This document shows positions 1 through 9,250 of a DNA stretch of 64,000 bases, piece after piece. How positions within the stretch are numbered: position 1 is the first letter of the stretch; each line of letters opens with the position of its first letter. The translations under genes and the position numbers were made by a program. The DNA comes from Roseburia sp. (GTDB lineage: Bacteria > Bacillota > Clostridia > Lachnospirales > Lachnospiraceae), in assembly GCA_022771695.1 (NCBI GenBank), contig JALEKJ010000062.1:62001-126000 (forward strand), in the 5' to 3' direction. The notes beneath the pieces are model-generated. The model was not told the origin of the DNA. It ran no database searches and was given only the letters and a program-made list of their open reading frames with translations.

Positions 1-1709
1 AAATTGCGATAATCGGACTTCTCATAGATAGACCCGATACACTTTGCCAAATCCGCAGCATGGTCCTTATTCGGGATGATAATGGATACCAAAGGCTCCT
101 CTTTCCACTCATAGTGCGTGCGGTACATGCCATAGAACTGGGCATTTTCTACACGTGCCGGAATTCCAAGCCTCTCATAGTGTGCCTCAATCGCACGTCT
201 TCCCGCCTCAAATGCATACAGCTTGCTCTCCGGATTTGCCGCTGTCGAGTTCAGATGGCAGCGCCAGTGGTAGAGAATCTTGGGCACATGATAAATATGC
301 TTTGCCTGCTCACTGCATCGCAAAATAAAATCCAAATCCTGCGCCCCGTCATACTCTGCACGGAAGCTTCCTGCACGCTCCACAACATCTTTCCGCGCCG
401 CAAACAGATGACAGATATAGTTCGTGCTGCACAAAAGGTCTACATTGAAGTCCGATTTGAAATGCGGCTCAAAAAACTTCTTCCCGTCCATATCAACTTT
501 GTCTTCATCTGAATAGAGCATGTCGATATCCGGTTCTTTTTCAATCGCCGCCGCGAATTCATAAAGTGCATTCGCAGGTACGATGTCATCATGATCCGCC
601 AGCACAATATAATCGCCGTCCGCCAGAGTAAGTGCAGCGTTCGTATTGCCGGAAATTCCCTCATTCTTCTCCAGATTCGTAAAACAAATACGCGAATCCT
701 TCGCGGCGTATTCCTCCAAAATCGGAGTCAATTCCTCCGGACTGGCATTTGCCATACACAGTTGCCAGTACGGATAGGTCTGTGTCAGAATCGAATCTAT
801 CATCGCACGCAGATATTCCGGCTTCGTCTGATACAACGGCACAATAACCGAAAACCGCTTTGGCGATGTAAACTGCATCTTCCTCTGCTCTGCAAGCTCT
901 TCTTCCGTTACCGTATACTTCTTACGCCAATTCTCGTAGGTATTGCCCTCTTTTTTTCGAAGCTTGCTGTTAATCTTATATATCGTTGCAGAAACGCCGT
1001 TGCGCTCCAGATAACGCACTGCGTCTCCTGCCTTTTCCATCATGTACTGCAGCTTCGTCCCTTCATCCCACTTGCGCAGCTTCGTGCGCGACATCTGACG
1101 TGCATTGCGCATCTCAAGGAAAAACGGTCCGTGCTCCGAACCCTCCACTTTGGCAGAAACCAAAAAGCCCGGTTTATTCTCCTTATCGCACTCCGGAAAT
1201 ATCGAAAGTAAATCCTTGCGATAGTAGTGGTCTACTTTTTCCGAAATCGGCTGTTTTGCAGCATTAAGAAGTTCTAACTTTACTTCTCCGTCCGACATAC
1301 ACCAGCCGGTAACCGTCACCCTGCCATCTTCACGATGACAGTTCTCCACATAATAACTTATCTCTTTATTAAGCCGCATCAGCTTTGCTTTTGAAATCGT
1401 ATACGCGGTTGCGCGCTCCCCTCGGTAAGTAGATTCAATACGAAGCTTCCGATGCTCTCTCCAGTCCTCCGGCAGGGTAATGCTTCCTACCACTTCCTCC
1501 TCAATCTCATTGATACTGCGTATATACTTCTGTCTGACTTCTGCGCCTTTATTTATCTGTATCTGCAGCGGAAGCTGCTCCTTGTCTAAATATACATGTA
1601 AGGAATGCTCTCTTGTACTTCCGTCGAAGAACCATCCCACAAAGACAAGCTTGTTCTTATCTTTCAGGTGGAATCGCATCTTCTCTACAAAGAATTTATG
1701 TGTGTCCAT
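1..1709 (-). CDS. Multidomain family 2 glycosyltransferase, C-terminus cut by window edge
   Basis: The start ATG at 1709 follows a purine-rich GGAAAGGATGAGG site; the frame stays open to base 1, so the C-terminus is missing. The first ~280 residues are a beta-rich region with no recognised motif. A GT-A family 2 domain begins near residue 281 (FSVIVPLYQT), with the nucleotide-sugar motif LADHDDIVP near residue 370 and a second acidic motif LYSDEDKVD. At the truncated end, VSIIIPNKD near residue 540 looks like the start of a second GT2 domain. Two-domain GT2 proteins of this layout are common in rhamnan and capsule loci of Firmicutes; the donor and acceptor cannot be told here. It has its own promoter (1778-1806) and starts the polysaccharide region. 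The GT2 assignment is secure; the two-domain claim rests on about 30 residues. Confidence 0.85.
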   Translation of the reverse strand, partial: MDTHKFFVEKMRFHLKDKNKLVFVGWFFDGSTREHSLHVYLDKEQLPLQIQINKGAEVRQKYIRSINEIEEEVVGSITLPEDWREHRKLRIESTYRGERATAYTISKAKLMRLNKEISYYVENCHREDGRVTVTGWCMSDGEVKLELLNAAKQPISEKVDHYYRKDLLSIFPECDKENKPGFLVSAKVEGSEHGPFFLEMRNARQMSRTKLRKWDEGTKLQYMMEKAGDAVRYLERNGVSATIYKINSKLRKKEGNTYENWRKKYTVTEEELAEQRKMQFTSPKRFSVIVPLYQTKPEYLRAMIDSILTQTYPYWQLCMANASPEELTPILEEYAAKDSRICFTNLEKNEGISGNTNAALTLADGDYIVLADHDDIVPANALYEFAAAIEKEPDIDMLYSDEDKVDMDGKKFFEPHFKSDFNVDLLCSTNYICHLFAARKDVVERAGSFRAEYDGAQDLDFILRCSEQAKHIYHVPKILYHWRCHLNSTAANPESKLYAFEAGRRAIEAHYERLGIPARVENAQFYGMYRTHYEWKEEPLVSIIIPNKDHAADLAKCIGSIYEKSDYRN

Positions 1710-1777
1710 TCCCTCATCCTTTCCATCTGATTATGGCATCTAACTCCATCACTCTTGAAAAACTCCCACATTTTTCT

Positions 1778-1806
1778 ATAGTAACATCTTCTAATATTTG
1801 TTGCAA
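1778..1806 (-). promoter_or_regulatory. Sigma-A promoter for the glycosyltransferase at 1709
   Basis: On the minus strand a -35 box TTGCAA (1801-1806) and a -10 box TACTAT (1778-1783) are separated by exactly 17 bases. Transcription would start near 1771 and leave a leader of about 60 bases before the ATG at 1709. Confidence 0.6.
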
Positions 1807-1945
1807 GTCCGTGTTCTCACTATAGCAATTTGACCATTGCAAGTCAAGTTTCACAGGCTTTCTGCATTTACATTTGCATTATTTTTTGATAAGGTAATCA
1901 TAGCATTTGAAATAGAACATTTTATGAATAAGAATGGAGATTTTC

Positions 1946-2869
1946 ATGAATAAGAAAAGAATGTTTCAGGGCGGCATCCTTGTCGGACTCAGTCTTGCAT
2001 TGGTTTTGGGTGTACTGCTTCTGCAAAAAAAGAATTTACAGGATTCCACCGGCTACACGCCGGACCTCTCCACCGAGTATCTGGTAACGCAATACCCGGA
2101 TGCGACCGGTGTACAGGCAGAATTTTACACCATCGAAAATGATGACACCTTCCTCATCATCGACGGTGGCTGGGTAGAAAATGAATCTGCCGTCCGCAAG
2201 GTTATCGCCGAACATGGCGGCGTGGTAGATGCGTGGATTATTACCCACCCGCACAAGGACCATGCCGGTGCCTTCAATGCCATTCTCGCAAACCCTGACG
2301 GAATTGTCATCCGACAGATTTACGACAACGGCTTCGACTACGACTTTATCATGACAGTCGGCGAGCCGTACGATGACATCACCATTATGGAAAATTACTA
2401 TGCGCTCACCAAGGACTTGCCAAATGTCACACACTTAAAACGTGGAGATGAGCTTACCATCTGCGGACTGACATTCTCAATCTACAATGCATTCGACGAC
2501 ACCGTCCTTGCAAACATCGGCGATGAATTGGATTACCAGAACAACGCCTCCCTGCTTTTTAAAGTCAGCAGCGCGAACAGCAGCATGCTCTTCTGTTCCG
2601 ATATCAAATACGACATGGACACATATCTGCTTTCCAATTACGGAGAACAGATTGCCTGTGACTATGTGCAGACCGGTCATCACGGCAACTGGTCCTTCTC
2701 GGAAGAATTCTATGAGAAAACCGGCGCTTCGGTGTTCTTCTTTGATGCACCGGCAGGCATTACCGAGAATCCGGATTTTCCCGCAAGCAACTTTAAAGAC
2801 TCGCTGGAAGCACAAAATAAGACGGTGCTGGATTTTAGCACCGCCCCTAATACAGTAACTCTGAAATGA
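1946..2869 (+). CDS. Membrane-anchored MBL-fold hydrolase (ComEC/Rec2-like metallo-beta-lactamase domain)
   Basis: The start at 1946 is chosen over the ATG at 1934 because GGAGA (1936-1940) sits just upstream of it. The product is 307 residues: a basic N-terminus with one hydrophobic segment (about residues 8-25), then a metallo-beta-lactamase fold. The metal-binding signature THPHKDHAG (HxHxDH) is intact, and later metal ligands can be placed at FCSDIKYD and QTGHHGNW. Proteins of this type in Firmicutes are exported hydrolases related to the C-terminal domain of ComEC; substrates range from nucleotides to phosphoesters and none can be assigned here. The gene is monocistronic between divergent and convergent neighbours and ends at a strong terminator (2923-2954). 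Confidence 0.8.
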   Translation: MNKKRMFQGGILVGLSLALVLGVLLLQKKNLQDSTGYTPDLSTEYLVTQYPDATGVQAEFYTIENDDTFLIIDGGWVENESAVRKVIAEHGGVVDAWIITHPHKDHAGAFNAILANPDGIVIRQIYDNGFDYDFIMTVGEPYDDITIMENYYALTKDLPNVTHLKRGDELTICGLTFSIYNAFDDTVLANIGDELDYQNNASLLFKVSSANSSMLFCSDIKYDMDTYLLSNYGEQIACDYVQTGHHGNWSFSEEFYEKTGASVFFFDAPAGITENPDFPASNFKDSLEAQNKTVLDFSTAPNTVTLK

Positions 2870-2922
2870 TGAAGCATCCGATTTTTCGTGGGTTTCAATC
2901 ATATTTGTAGTTTATTTGTCTG

Positions 2923-2954
2923 AAAAGGAAAGAGGCAGTTGCCTCTTTCCTTTT
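2923..2954. terminator. Bidirectional intrinsic terminator between convergent genes
   Basis: AAAAGGAAAGAGGCA (2923-2937) and its exact reverse complement (2940-2954) form a long GC-containing stem with A-rich and T-rich ends. It lies between the stop codons of the convergent MBL gene (2869) and the M56 peptidase gene (2993), and can serve both. Confidence 0.85.
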
Positions 2955-2992
2955 ATATTTTAGATATTTATAGTATTCTTCGCCGCTCAGCT

Positions 2993-4435
2993 CTATTGCT
3001 CTGTCTCTTCCTCGGTAGGTGTATAGAACAAATAACTCCCCATCGCCGTTATCGTTACCTTACTGCGGTTCTGCACAATCACACGGTAACTGCCGGATTC
3101 CGTAATCTCGAACTCATGTGACAATGCCCCATTTCCCTGCACATAGCGCAAATCATTGCCCTCGTCCATAATGCCAATCCAGTAGACACTGCTTGCCGGC
3201 GTTGCCGTTGTGGAAATTGCTATCCTCTGCCCTGCATCCACATGAAAGCTCGTGGATACCTTACGCACGCCCGGCGAAACCGACCAATCAATAGACACCT
3301 GTTCTTCCTCATCCAGCAGCGGCATCACAATCTCCGCCTCCGGATTCGCATACTCCAATGCATCGTAAGTCATATCGTCCTCTGCAGGTAGGTAGAACTC
3401 CTCTAAATCTACTGCATTATTTGCCTCTACGGCAGTCACCTCTACGCTCTGATACAGCGCGTTATGCATGTCTGCCGCTTTGTTGCCTGCGGCATATACG
3501 CTCGTCACATTCGCAAACACAAATGCGACCGCAATCATCGCTGTTACTCCGTTTGCCATTTTCTTGATGTTTCCATAATTTTTCATATAGTCTATTCTCC
3601 TTCCCAATCGTAATTGGCTTTCGTATAGTCTTGAAAAAATATGATTTACATCCCGTCCTTCCGATGCTTTCTCCATCGAATTTACAATCATTTCAAAGTA
3701 ACGCGTCGCACTCATCTCGTCACGGATTGCAGTTATGGCTCTCACGTCACAGTCGTACTCGCTCCACTCATCAAGCAGCTCTTCCATCCGGTTACTGACA
3801 AATCCCAGATGATAGACAGTTCCAACATACCTGCTGCAAAGCTTATAAAAGATGTCACAGCTTTTGCAATGCATCAGCTCATGGTGAAATATCACAGCCA
3901 GTTGTTCCCTGCTATAGCTTTGCATCGGCAGCACAACGCTGCACCGAAAGATGCCCTGCGTTCTTGGCGATACAATTCCACACTCCCGATACAGCTCGAC
4001 CCCTTTACGGATATGAAGCTTTTCTTTTACCCGCGCAAACTCTCCAAGCACTGCTTCGTCTTCCTCCGGTATATTATAACAGCGGGATTTTCTTCTCGTA
4101 ACCCAAGCAAACAGGCAGACACGTATCTGTCTGCCTGTCAAGAAAACCCAGCTCGTCACAATAACTGCCATCAATTCGCGCAAGCCTCCCGCCGGCGCAA
4201 AATTCATCTGCCAGATACCTACTACCTGCAAATATCCGTCGCGCATCGCAAGCTGCATCCAGATGTAACTGATTGGCAGCACATACAACAGACAAACAAT
4301 GCGAAGCAGTAGATATGGAAGTCTCGGATTCCACCGCATGCATACACGGCTTATCACCATCCAAGCCCCCAGTGCCAGCGTCCCCGTAACTATCGTCGCA
4401 AAAATTGCAAAGAATATCTGACTAATTAAGTTCAT
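2993..4435 (-). CDS. BlaR1/MecR1-type M56 membrane metallopeptidase (antirepressor)
   Basis: A 480-residue protein with several N-terminal membrane segments (about residues 5-30, 40-60 and 85-112), a cytoplasmic M56 peptidase loop with zinc motif HELMH at residues 185-189, and another hydrophobic segment near 295-315. The extracellular C-terminus (about 160 residues) is not a penicillin-binding domain: it lacks SxxK, SxN and KTG motifs and resembles a small beta-sandwich. In the known family the peptidase inactivates the BlaI partner after an external signal. The gene overlaps the upstream repressor by 14 bases, so the pair is translationally coupled. With no beta-lactamase nearby and no drug-binding domain, the signal is probably something other than a beta-lactam (inference). 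Confidence 0.85.
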   Translation of the reverse strand: MNLISQIFFAIFATIVTGTLALGAWMVISRVCMRWNPRLPYLLLRIVCLLYVLPISYIWMQLAMRDGYLQVVGIWQMNFAPAGGLRELMAVIVTSWVFLTGRQIRVCLFAWVTRRKSRCYNIPEEDEAVLGEFARVKEKLHIRKGVELYRECGIVSPRTQGIFRCSVVLPMQSYSREQLAVIFHHELMHCKSCDIFYKLCSRYVGTVYHLGFVSNRMEELLDEWSEYDCDVRAITAIRDEMSATRYFEMIVNSMEKASEGRDVNHIFSRLYESQLRLGRRIDYMKNYGNIKKMANGVTAMIAVAFVFANVTSVYAAGNKAADMHNALYQSVEVTAVEANNAVDLEEFYLPAEDDMTYDALEYANPEAEIVMPLLDEEEQVSIDWSVSPGVRKVSTSFHVDAGQRIAISTTATPASSVYWIGIMDEGNDLRYVQGNGALSHEFEITESGSYRVIVQNRSKVTITAMGSYLFYTPTEEETEQ

Positions 4436-4796
4436 TGACCTTCTTCTTGAGCTTTGCTATATCATCCTTAGAAAGCAGCTCATCACAAAGACAGCAAGCC
4501 AACTCTCCCATATCACCATGGGCAAAAATGCGCGCATCCTCTTTCATGGTTGCCTTCCAGAAATCATCCTTGCTGACAAGCGGCTGATAATAACAATCTC
4601 TGCCTTTGCGGTACATACTTAAGAATCCTTTTCTTACTAATCTTGCAAGAAAAGTAGAAACAGTCTGAGGTTTCCATGCCTTGCCGTTCTCCTCATTCAC
4701 CCTTCCCATAACATCCTGTAACGCTAAATCCTCCGTAGAATCCCAGATGACTTTCATGACGAATTTCTCGCATGTTGAAATATCATTGATATCCAT
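4422..4796 (-). CDS. BlaI/MecI/CopY-family transcriptional repressor
   Basis: The start at 4796 is favoured because AAGGAG lies seven bases upstream; the in-frame ATG six bases earlier is too close to it. The 124-residue protein begins MDINDISTCEKFVMKVIWD and contains the winged helix typical of BlaI, including the recognition-helix region QTVSTFLARLVRKGFL, followed by an acidic dimerisation tail ending in a lysine-rich helix. Such repressors bind operators as dimers and are released when the membrane partner triggers cleavage. It is first in an operon with the M56 peptidase gene. A promoter (4841-4869) and a candidate operator (4811-4836) lie immediately upstream, which fits autoregulation. 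Other targets are not visible in the window. Confidence 0.88.
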   Translation of the reverse strand: MDINDISTCEKFVMKVIWDSTEDLALQDVMGRVNEENGKAWKPQTVSTFLARLVRKGFLSMYRKGRDCYYQPLVSKDDFWKATMKEDARIFAHGDMGELACCLCDELLSKDDIAKLKKKVNELN

Positions 4797-4810
4797 AATC
4801 ATTCTCCTTC

Positions 4811-4836
4811 CTACGTCCGCAGTGCAACTACGTCCG
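4811..4836. promoter_or_regulatory. Candidate BlaI operator: two direct CTACGTCCG repeats
   Basis: CTACGTCCG occurs at 4811-4819 and again at 4828-4836, 17 bases apart, around a small GCAGTGC palindrome. Both copies lie between the -10 box and the blaI-like start codon, where repressor binding would block transcription. The sequence differs from the classical TACA/TGTA operator, so the assignment is by position only. Confidence 0.4.
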
Positions 4837-4840
4837 TAAT

Positions 4841-4869
4841 AGCATATCATTTTTTAATTTTATTTGCAA
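4841..4869 (-). promoter_or_regulatory. Promoter of the BlaI/M56 operon
   Basis: On the minus strand, -35 TTGCAA (4864-4869) and -10 TATGCT (4841-4846) are spaced by 17 bases, directly upstream of the candidate operator repeats. Confidence 0.6.
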
Positions 4870-5040
4870 TCACCGGATACTTCCTACCGTACATTTCTCA
4901 TCTGGCAAGCGCATCCATTTTTCTTTTTCTTGGCACCAGAGAAGTCAAGAACATTAGGATTATTATAGCTTATTTTTTTTGATAAATCCATCCTGTATTT
5001 CCGTATTCTCTGTATATGGAATCATTTTCGCCAACTTTTC

Positions 5041-6384
5041 CTAGATTACAATCTCATCGTCATTTGCATCGCCCAGACACACCTCAATACATCTCAAATC
5101 AGAGCCGATAGCACGGATACTGTGCTCCTTTCCTGCTGCAATGCTGACCGTAGAGCCTGCCATTAAATCTACTTCCACACCCTCTAAGACCAATTTGCCC
5201 ATACCCGAGAGCACTGTGATGGTCTCTGTGTGCTTTAGATGCTTGTGGTTCGGCATCGTCTTACCCGCTACCACCTTGATGCGCTTCGTGATGCTCTTGC
5301 ATCCGTCGTCTTCATCGTTGTCAATGGTTTTTATCGTACCCCAACGGCGCTCCTCATACTTGGAAGTGTCCTCAATGTTCTCCAGACAATTCTTAATATA
5401 AGAACTCTGATGCTTGTCCGCTACGAGAATTCCGTCATGAGAAGCCGCGATAACCATATTCTTCGCACCCATGACTACCATCGGAATGCCCAGTACATTG
5501 ATTGCATGGCTGTTCTCACAGGTATTGTCCCAGGTCACATCACCGATACTGTTCTCGTGCATTTCCTCGGTAAGCGTATTCCAGGTTCCCAGGTCTTTCC
5601 AGATGTCATCATACTTGATTGCCGCGATATGATTCCAATGCTCTAATACCTCGTAGTCGAAACTCTTCTTTGGAAGTTTCTCATAATCTGCTACCATCTG
5701 GTCATAATCTGTCGTCACACCGTATTTTTCTATCCACTGCGCCGCCATTGACAGCTTGAAGCAAAACACGCCACAATTCCAGAGCGCACCGCTTTTTACC
5801 AATTCCTCTGCTGTCGCCTCATCCGGTTTCTCGCGGAAACCTTCCACCTTAAGCAACTGAGAGTCTCCTTTTTCCGGAACGATATACCCATACTTGGTCG
5901 ATGGGTAGGTTGGCACACCGCCAAGCAGCCCGATGGTCTGTTCCGATTCTGCGATACACTCACCCAAATGCTTGATGCGTGCAAAAAATTCACCGGTGGT
6001 ATATGGGTCTACCGGAAGGAATGCAACAACATCATCCGGCTTCGCGCCTTTTTTTGACAAAAGATACGCGCAGGACAGCATAACTGCCGGGAAGGTATCA
6101 CGGCGCATCGGTTCCACTGCAACCTCCGCAGCACCGTCCAACTGGCTCTCAATAATCTCAACCTGTGCATCACTTGCGCAAACGATGGTATTCTCGGAAA
6201 GCCCCGCTGTCTTTAACTGACCAAATACTCTCTGGAGCATGGAGCACTTCTCGTCTGCATCGGCTGTCGCCGCAGCACCTGCTGCATCGTGGTTCATCAA
6301 TTTAATATATTGCTTGGAACAGAGGTCGTTCGAAAGCGGCCACAAGCGCTTTCCGGAGCCTCCTGATAACAAAACGATGTACAT
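5041..6384 (-). CDS. manC: Mannose-1-phosphate guanylyltransferase with C-terminal cupin
   Basis: This 447-residue enzyme makes GDP-mannose from mannose-1-phosphate and GTP in the cytoplasm. The nucleotidyltransferase signature LLSGGSGKRLWPLSND stands at residues 5-20, and the sugar-binding region GFREKPDEATAEEL lies near 180. The last ~100 residues form a beta-helical cupin (KVVAGKTMPNHKHLKHTET), as in bifunctional ManC/AlgA proteins, where that domain carries phosphomannose isomerase activity. Whether the isomerase is active here is uncertain, because the C-terminus is shorter than in the classical enzyme. It is the last gene of gmd-fcl-manC and supplies the substrate used by gmd. No clear terminator follows. 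Confidence 0.88.
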   Translation of the reverse strand: MYIVLLSGGSGKRLWPLSNDLCSKQYIKLMNHDAAGAAATADADEKCSMLQRVFGQLKTAGLSENTIVCASDAQVEIIESQLDGAAEVAVEPMRRDTFPAVMLSCAYLLSKKGAKPDDVVAFLPVDPYTTGEFFARIKHLGECIAESEQTIGLLGGVPTYPSTKYGYIVPEKGDSQLLKVEGFREKPDEATAEELVKSGALWNCGVFCFKLSMAAQWIEKYGVTTDYDQMVADYEKLPKKSFDYEVLEHWNHIAAIKYDDIWKDLGTWNTLTEEMHENSIGDVTWDNTCENSHAINVLGIPMVVMGAKNMVIAASHDGILVADKHQSSYIKNCLENIEDTSKYEERRWGTIKTIDNDEDDGCKSITKRIKVVAGKTMPNHKHLKHTETITVLSGMGKLVLEGVEVDLMAGSTVSIAAGKEHSIRAIGSDLRCIEVCLGDANDDEIVI

Positions 6385-6425
6385 TTTTCTCTCCTATCTT
6401 ATCTGTCATACGCGCGATAAACATT

Positions 6426-7370
6426 CTAGCGTTCTGCACGCATTGGGTTGTTTAAAAAGTCTTCATATGCAAGACGGATTCCGTCCTCAAGCTCTGTCTT
6501 ATATTTCCATCCAAGGCTCTCTAACTTGCTTACGTCAAGCAACTTTCTCGGTGTTCCGTCCGGTTTTGTAGCGTCCCATTTGATTTCGCCTTCATAGCCG
6601 ATTACCTTTGCAACCAGCTCTGTCAACTCTTTGATGGTAAGCTCTTTTCCGGTTCCAAGGTTCACCGTCTCATCTCCGCTGTAATGGTTCATCAAATATA
6701 CACACGCGTCAGCCAAATCATCTACATATAAGAACTCACGCAGCGGTGTACCGGTTCCCCAACAGGTTACCTCCTTAAGTCCTGCCTCTTTTGCCTCATG
6801 GAAACGACGAATCAATGCAGGAAGCACATGGCTGTGCTCCGGATGGTAGTTATCGTTTGGTCCATATAAGTTCGTAGGCATAACGGAAATATAGTCTGTT
6901 CCGTACTGCTTATTTAAGTATTCACAATATTTTAATCCACTGATTTTAGCAAGCGCGTATGCCTCGTTGGTTTTCTCAAGTTCGCTGGTAAGCAGGCAGC
7001 TCTCCGGCATTGGCTGTGGAGCCATACGTGGGTAAATACAGGAGGAGCCAAGGAACATCAGCTTCTTACAGCCGTTTTTCCATGCCTCGTGAATGACATT
7101 CATCTCCAGAATCATGTTCTCGTACATGAAATCGGCAAGCGCTTCGCTGTTTGCCATGATACCGCCAACCTTTGCAGCCGCCAAAAATACATAATCCGGC
7201 TTTTCCTCGGCAAAAAACTTCTCTACGTCATCCTGACGACACAGATTCAGTTCCTTGTGCGTTCTTGTGATAATATTGTGATATCCCTCTTTCTCCAACC
7301 GGCGGACGATTGCGGAACCAACCATTCCTCTGTGTCCTGCCACGTAAATCTTCGCGTCTTTTTCCATCAT
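6426..7370 (-). CDS. fcl: GDP-L-fucose synthase
   Basis: A 314-residue short-chain dehydrogenase that epimerises and reduces GDP-4-keto-6-deoxymannose to GDP-L-fucose with NADPH. The cofactor loop [14 protein letters not shown] is near the N-terminus and the catalytic Tyr/Lys pair is in [24 protein letters not shown] and [18 protein letters not shown] are family hallmarks. The start at 7370 is chosen because AAAGGAAG stands nine bases upstream. The gene lies between gmd and manC with 42 bases to the latter, forming a complete GDP-fucose supply unit for the two fucosyltransferases at 14125 and 17851. Confidence 0.95.
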   Translation of the reverse strand: MMEKDAKIYVAGHRGMVGSAIVRRLEKEGYHNIITRTHKELNLCRQDDVEKFFAEEKPDYVFLAAAKVGGIMANSEALADFMYENMILEMNVIHEAWKNGCKKLMFLGSSCIYPRMAPQPMPESCLLTSELEKTNEAYALAKISGLKYCEYLNKQYGTDYISVMPTNLYGPNDNYHPEHSHVLPALIRRFHEAKEAGLKEVTCWGTGTPLREFLYVDDLADACVYLMNHYSGDETVNLGTGKELTIKELTELVAKVIGYEGEIKWDATKPDGTPRKLLDVSKLESLGWKYKTELEDGIRLAYEDFLNNPMRAER

Positions 7371-7434
7371 GATTGTATACTTCCTTTCTATTTGCAATGT
7401 GCCACTATTATCATGCAACACGTATTTCGCAATT

Positions 7435-7466
7435 TTAGGGACGCACCATCCGGGGTACGTCCCTAA
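7435..7466. other. Intercistronic hairpin between gmd and fcl
   Basis: TTAGGGACG (7435-7443) is exactly complementary to CGTCCCTAA (7458-7466), giving a nine-pair stem with a 14-base loop. No T-run follows on either strand, so it is more likely an mRNA processing or stability element than a terminator. Confidence 0.5.
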
Positions 7467-7480
7467 CTTCGCATGTATTC

Positions 7481-8515
7481 TTAGTTCTCTTTTGCAACTA
7501 ATTCCATATCATGTTTTACCATGATTTTAACGAGCTCTTCAAAGCTTGTCTTGGTCGGATTCCAACCAAGTTCTTTCTTAGCTTTGCTTGGATCTCCCCA
7601 AAGATTTACAACATCGGTCGGGCGGTAGAACTCTTCTGCTACCTCAATCACAACCTTTCCGGTCGCCTTGTCGATGCCGACTTCATCCATGCCCTCGCCC
7701 TTGAACTCTAACTCAATGCCCGCCTCGCGGAACGCATACTCGCAGAATTCACGAACGGAATGCTGCTCACCTGTTGCGATGACAAAGTCTTCCGGCTTAT
7801 CATTCTGTAAAATGAGCCACATACACTCAACATAATCCTTTGCATAACCCCAGTCACGTAAGGAAGATAAATTACCAAGATATAACTTGTCCTGCTTGCC
7901 CTGCGCAATTCTAGCTGCTGCAAGAGAAATCTTACGTGTTACAAAGGTCTCTCCACGGCGTTCGGACTCATGGTTGAACAGGATACCGGAGCAACAGAAC
8001 ATATTGTAAGCTTCACGATATTCTTTTACAATCCAGAAACCGTACTGTTTTGCCACTGCATATGGGCTGTATGGATGGAATGGTGTGGTCTCGCGCTGCG
8101 GAACCTCCTCAACCTTACCGTATAACTCGGATGTAGAAGCCTGATAGATTCTACAGGTCTTCTCCAGTCCGCATACACGAACTGCCTCAAGGACACGAAG
8201 AACCCCAGTTGCTACAACGTCTGCTGTATATTCCGGCACATCAAAGCTCACGCCTACATGTGACTGTGCCGCAAGGTTATAAATCTCATCCGGTCTTACG
8301 GAACCAATAATCTTTACAAGGCTCATAGAGTCCGCCAGATCACCGTAATGCAGATGGAAGTGAGGATTGCCATTCAGATGGTCGATACGCTCTCTCTTCT
8401 CTGTAGAGGAACGACGTACCATACCGTGTACATCATATCCCTTCTCTAATAATAACTCTGCAAGGTAACTTCCGTCCTGACCGGTTACGCCTGTAATCAA
8501 TGCTGTTTTGCTCAT
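7481..8515 (-). CDS. gmd: GDP-mannose 4,6-dehydratase
   Basis: This 344-residue Rossmann-fold enzyme converts GDP-mannose to GDP-4-keto-6-deoxymannose. The NADP loop [20 protein letters not shown] opens the protein. The catalytic region [13 protein letters not shown] and the [13 protein letters not shown]yr/Lys motif are intact, and the substrate-binding stretches [17 protein letters not shown] and [16 protein letters not shown] match the family. Length is typical. The start has AAAAGGAG upstream and the promoter at 8580-8608. It is the first gene of the GDP-fucose operon, which is transcribed divergently from the AraC gene across the long inverted repeat. Confidence 0.96.
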   Translation of the reverse strand: MSKTALITGVTGQDGSYLAELLLEKGYDVHGMVRRSSTEKRERIDHLNGNPHFHLHYGDLADSMSLVKIIGSVRPDEIYNLAAQSHVGVSFDVPEYTADVVATGVLRVLEAVRVCGLEKTCRIYQASTSELYGKVEEVPQRETTPFHPYSPYAVAKQYGFWIVKEYREAYNMFCCSGILFNHESERRGETFVTRKISLAAARIAQGKQDKLYLGNLSSLRDWGYAKDYVECMWLILQNDKPEDFVIATGEQHSVREFCEYAFREAGIELEFKGEGMDEVGIDKATGKVVIEVAEEFYRPTDVVNLWGDPSKAKKELGWNPTKTSFEELVKIMVKHDMELVAKEN

Positions 8516-8579
8516 TTTTATTCTCCTTTTTAAATTTATATAATTATTTTGCTAATACACTTTCTTTAAGCCGCTGTTT

Positions 8580-8608
8580 AGTATAGTCTAATTTTTTCGT
8601 TTTGATAA
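8580..8608 (-). promoter_or_regulatory. Promoter of the gmd-fcl-manC operon
   Basis: Minus-strand -10 TATACT (8580-8585) and -35 TTATCA (8603-8608) are spaced by 17 bases and lie about 65 bases upstream of the gmd start, next to the long inverted repeat. Confidence 0.55.
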
Positions 8609-8635
8609 TTGATTATATTGCCGAAAAATAGTATT

Positions 8636-9230
8636 ATATTGCCATCGATAGATTGGCTATTTGAAACGCAGCGAATAATTCTTATTACAAGAGATTGTGC
8701 AACATCACATTTCCGGCGAGAGCAAATTTCAAAATCATCTCACAAAATCCGGAATTTTTACGAACTCGCGTCTGAAAGATGTTATAATTCCTGTCTTTCT
8801 GACACCTGTACACTTTACGAAGAAGGTTCGCCAGATAGAAGGCAACTTTTTAGAGGACTTTCGTGTTGCGCTTACATGGTCGCACGAGATGAACGTAGCC
8901 GCCGCGAGGACTGTTTGAGATGCGTCCTACCATGTTTTAAATGTCAGGACGCATCGAGTTCCGCAGCAAGGCTTATTCGCGTCTGCGAGTGCGACCATTT
9001 AGCGCAACTAGAAAGTCATCGACTTGTTGCCTTCTAATGGACGGACATTCTTCGCAAAATGTTCAGTCGGCAGAAGAGACATGAAACATGATTTCAGACG
9101 CGAGTTCTAAAATTCCCGGATTTGGCTCGAAAAGATTTTGAAATTTGTCTCACGGAAATGTGGTGCAACAAAGGTTCGCATAATAAGAATTATGCGTAGC
9201 GTTCCAAAACCGAGTTTTCGATGGCAATAT
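8636..9230. repeat. 595-bp imperfect inverted repeat (foldback element)
   Basis: Almost the whole gmd-araC intergenic region folds back on itself about a centre near 8935. Exactly complementary blocks are 8636-8647/9219-9230, 8676-8687/9181-9192, 8706-8715/9153-9162, 8723-8736/9134-9147, 8762-8777/9092-9107, 8836-8846/9026-9036, 8865-8872/9001-9008, 8876-8885/8989-8998 and 8919-8928/8946-8955. The register drifts by only eight bases over 290, so this is one continuous hairpin, not scattered palindromes. The right end reaches to 20 bases before the AraC start codon. No coding sequence or clear target-site duplication is seen. ATTATATTGCC is also directly repeated at 8612-8622 and 8633-8643 at the left edge. 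It could be a MITE-like element, a cruciform regulatory site or a long structured RNA. Confidence 0.85.
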
Positions 9231-9250
9231 TTACATTAGTGGGGGCAATT

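Noticed and set aside
60-1211. Plus-strand open frames of 150 and 206 codons at the left edge
   Set aside because: They are antisense to a glycosyltransferase frame with clear GT2 motifs on the minus strand.
2993-4435. Beta-lactam resistance operon
   Set aside because: The M56 protein lacks a penicillin-binding sensor domain and no beta-lactamase or PBP2a gene is adjacent; the MBL-fold protein at 1946 is convergent and of the ComEC-like type.
7435-7466. Terminator between gmd and fcl
   Set aside because: The stem is good but no T-run follows on either strand and the genes belong to one pathway, so it is listed as an intercistronic hairpin.
8609-9037. Plus-strand open frames of 142 and 73 codons inside the gmd-araC gap
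   Set aside because: They lie within the long inverted repeat, lack ribosome sites and coding-like composition, and the pairing explains the sequence better.
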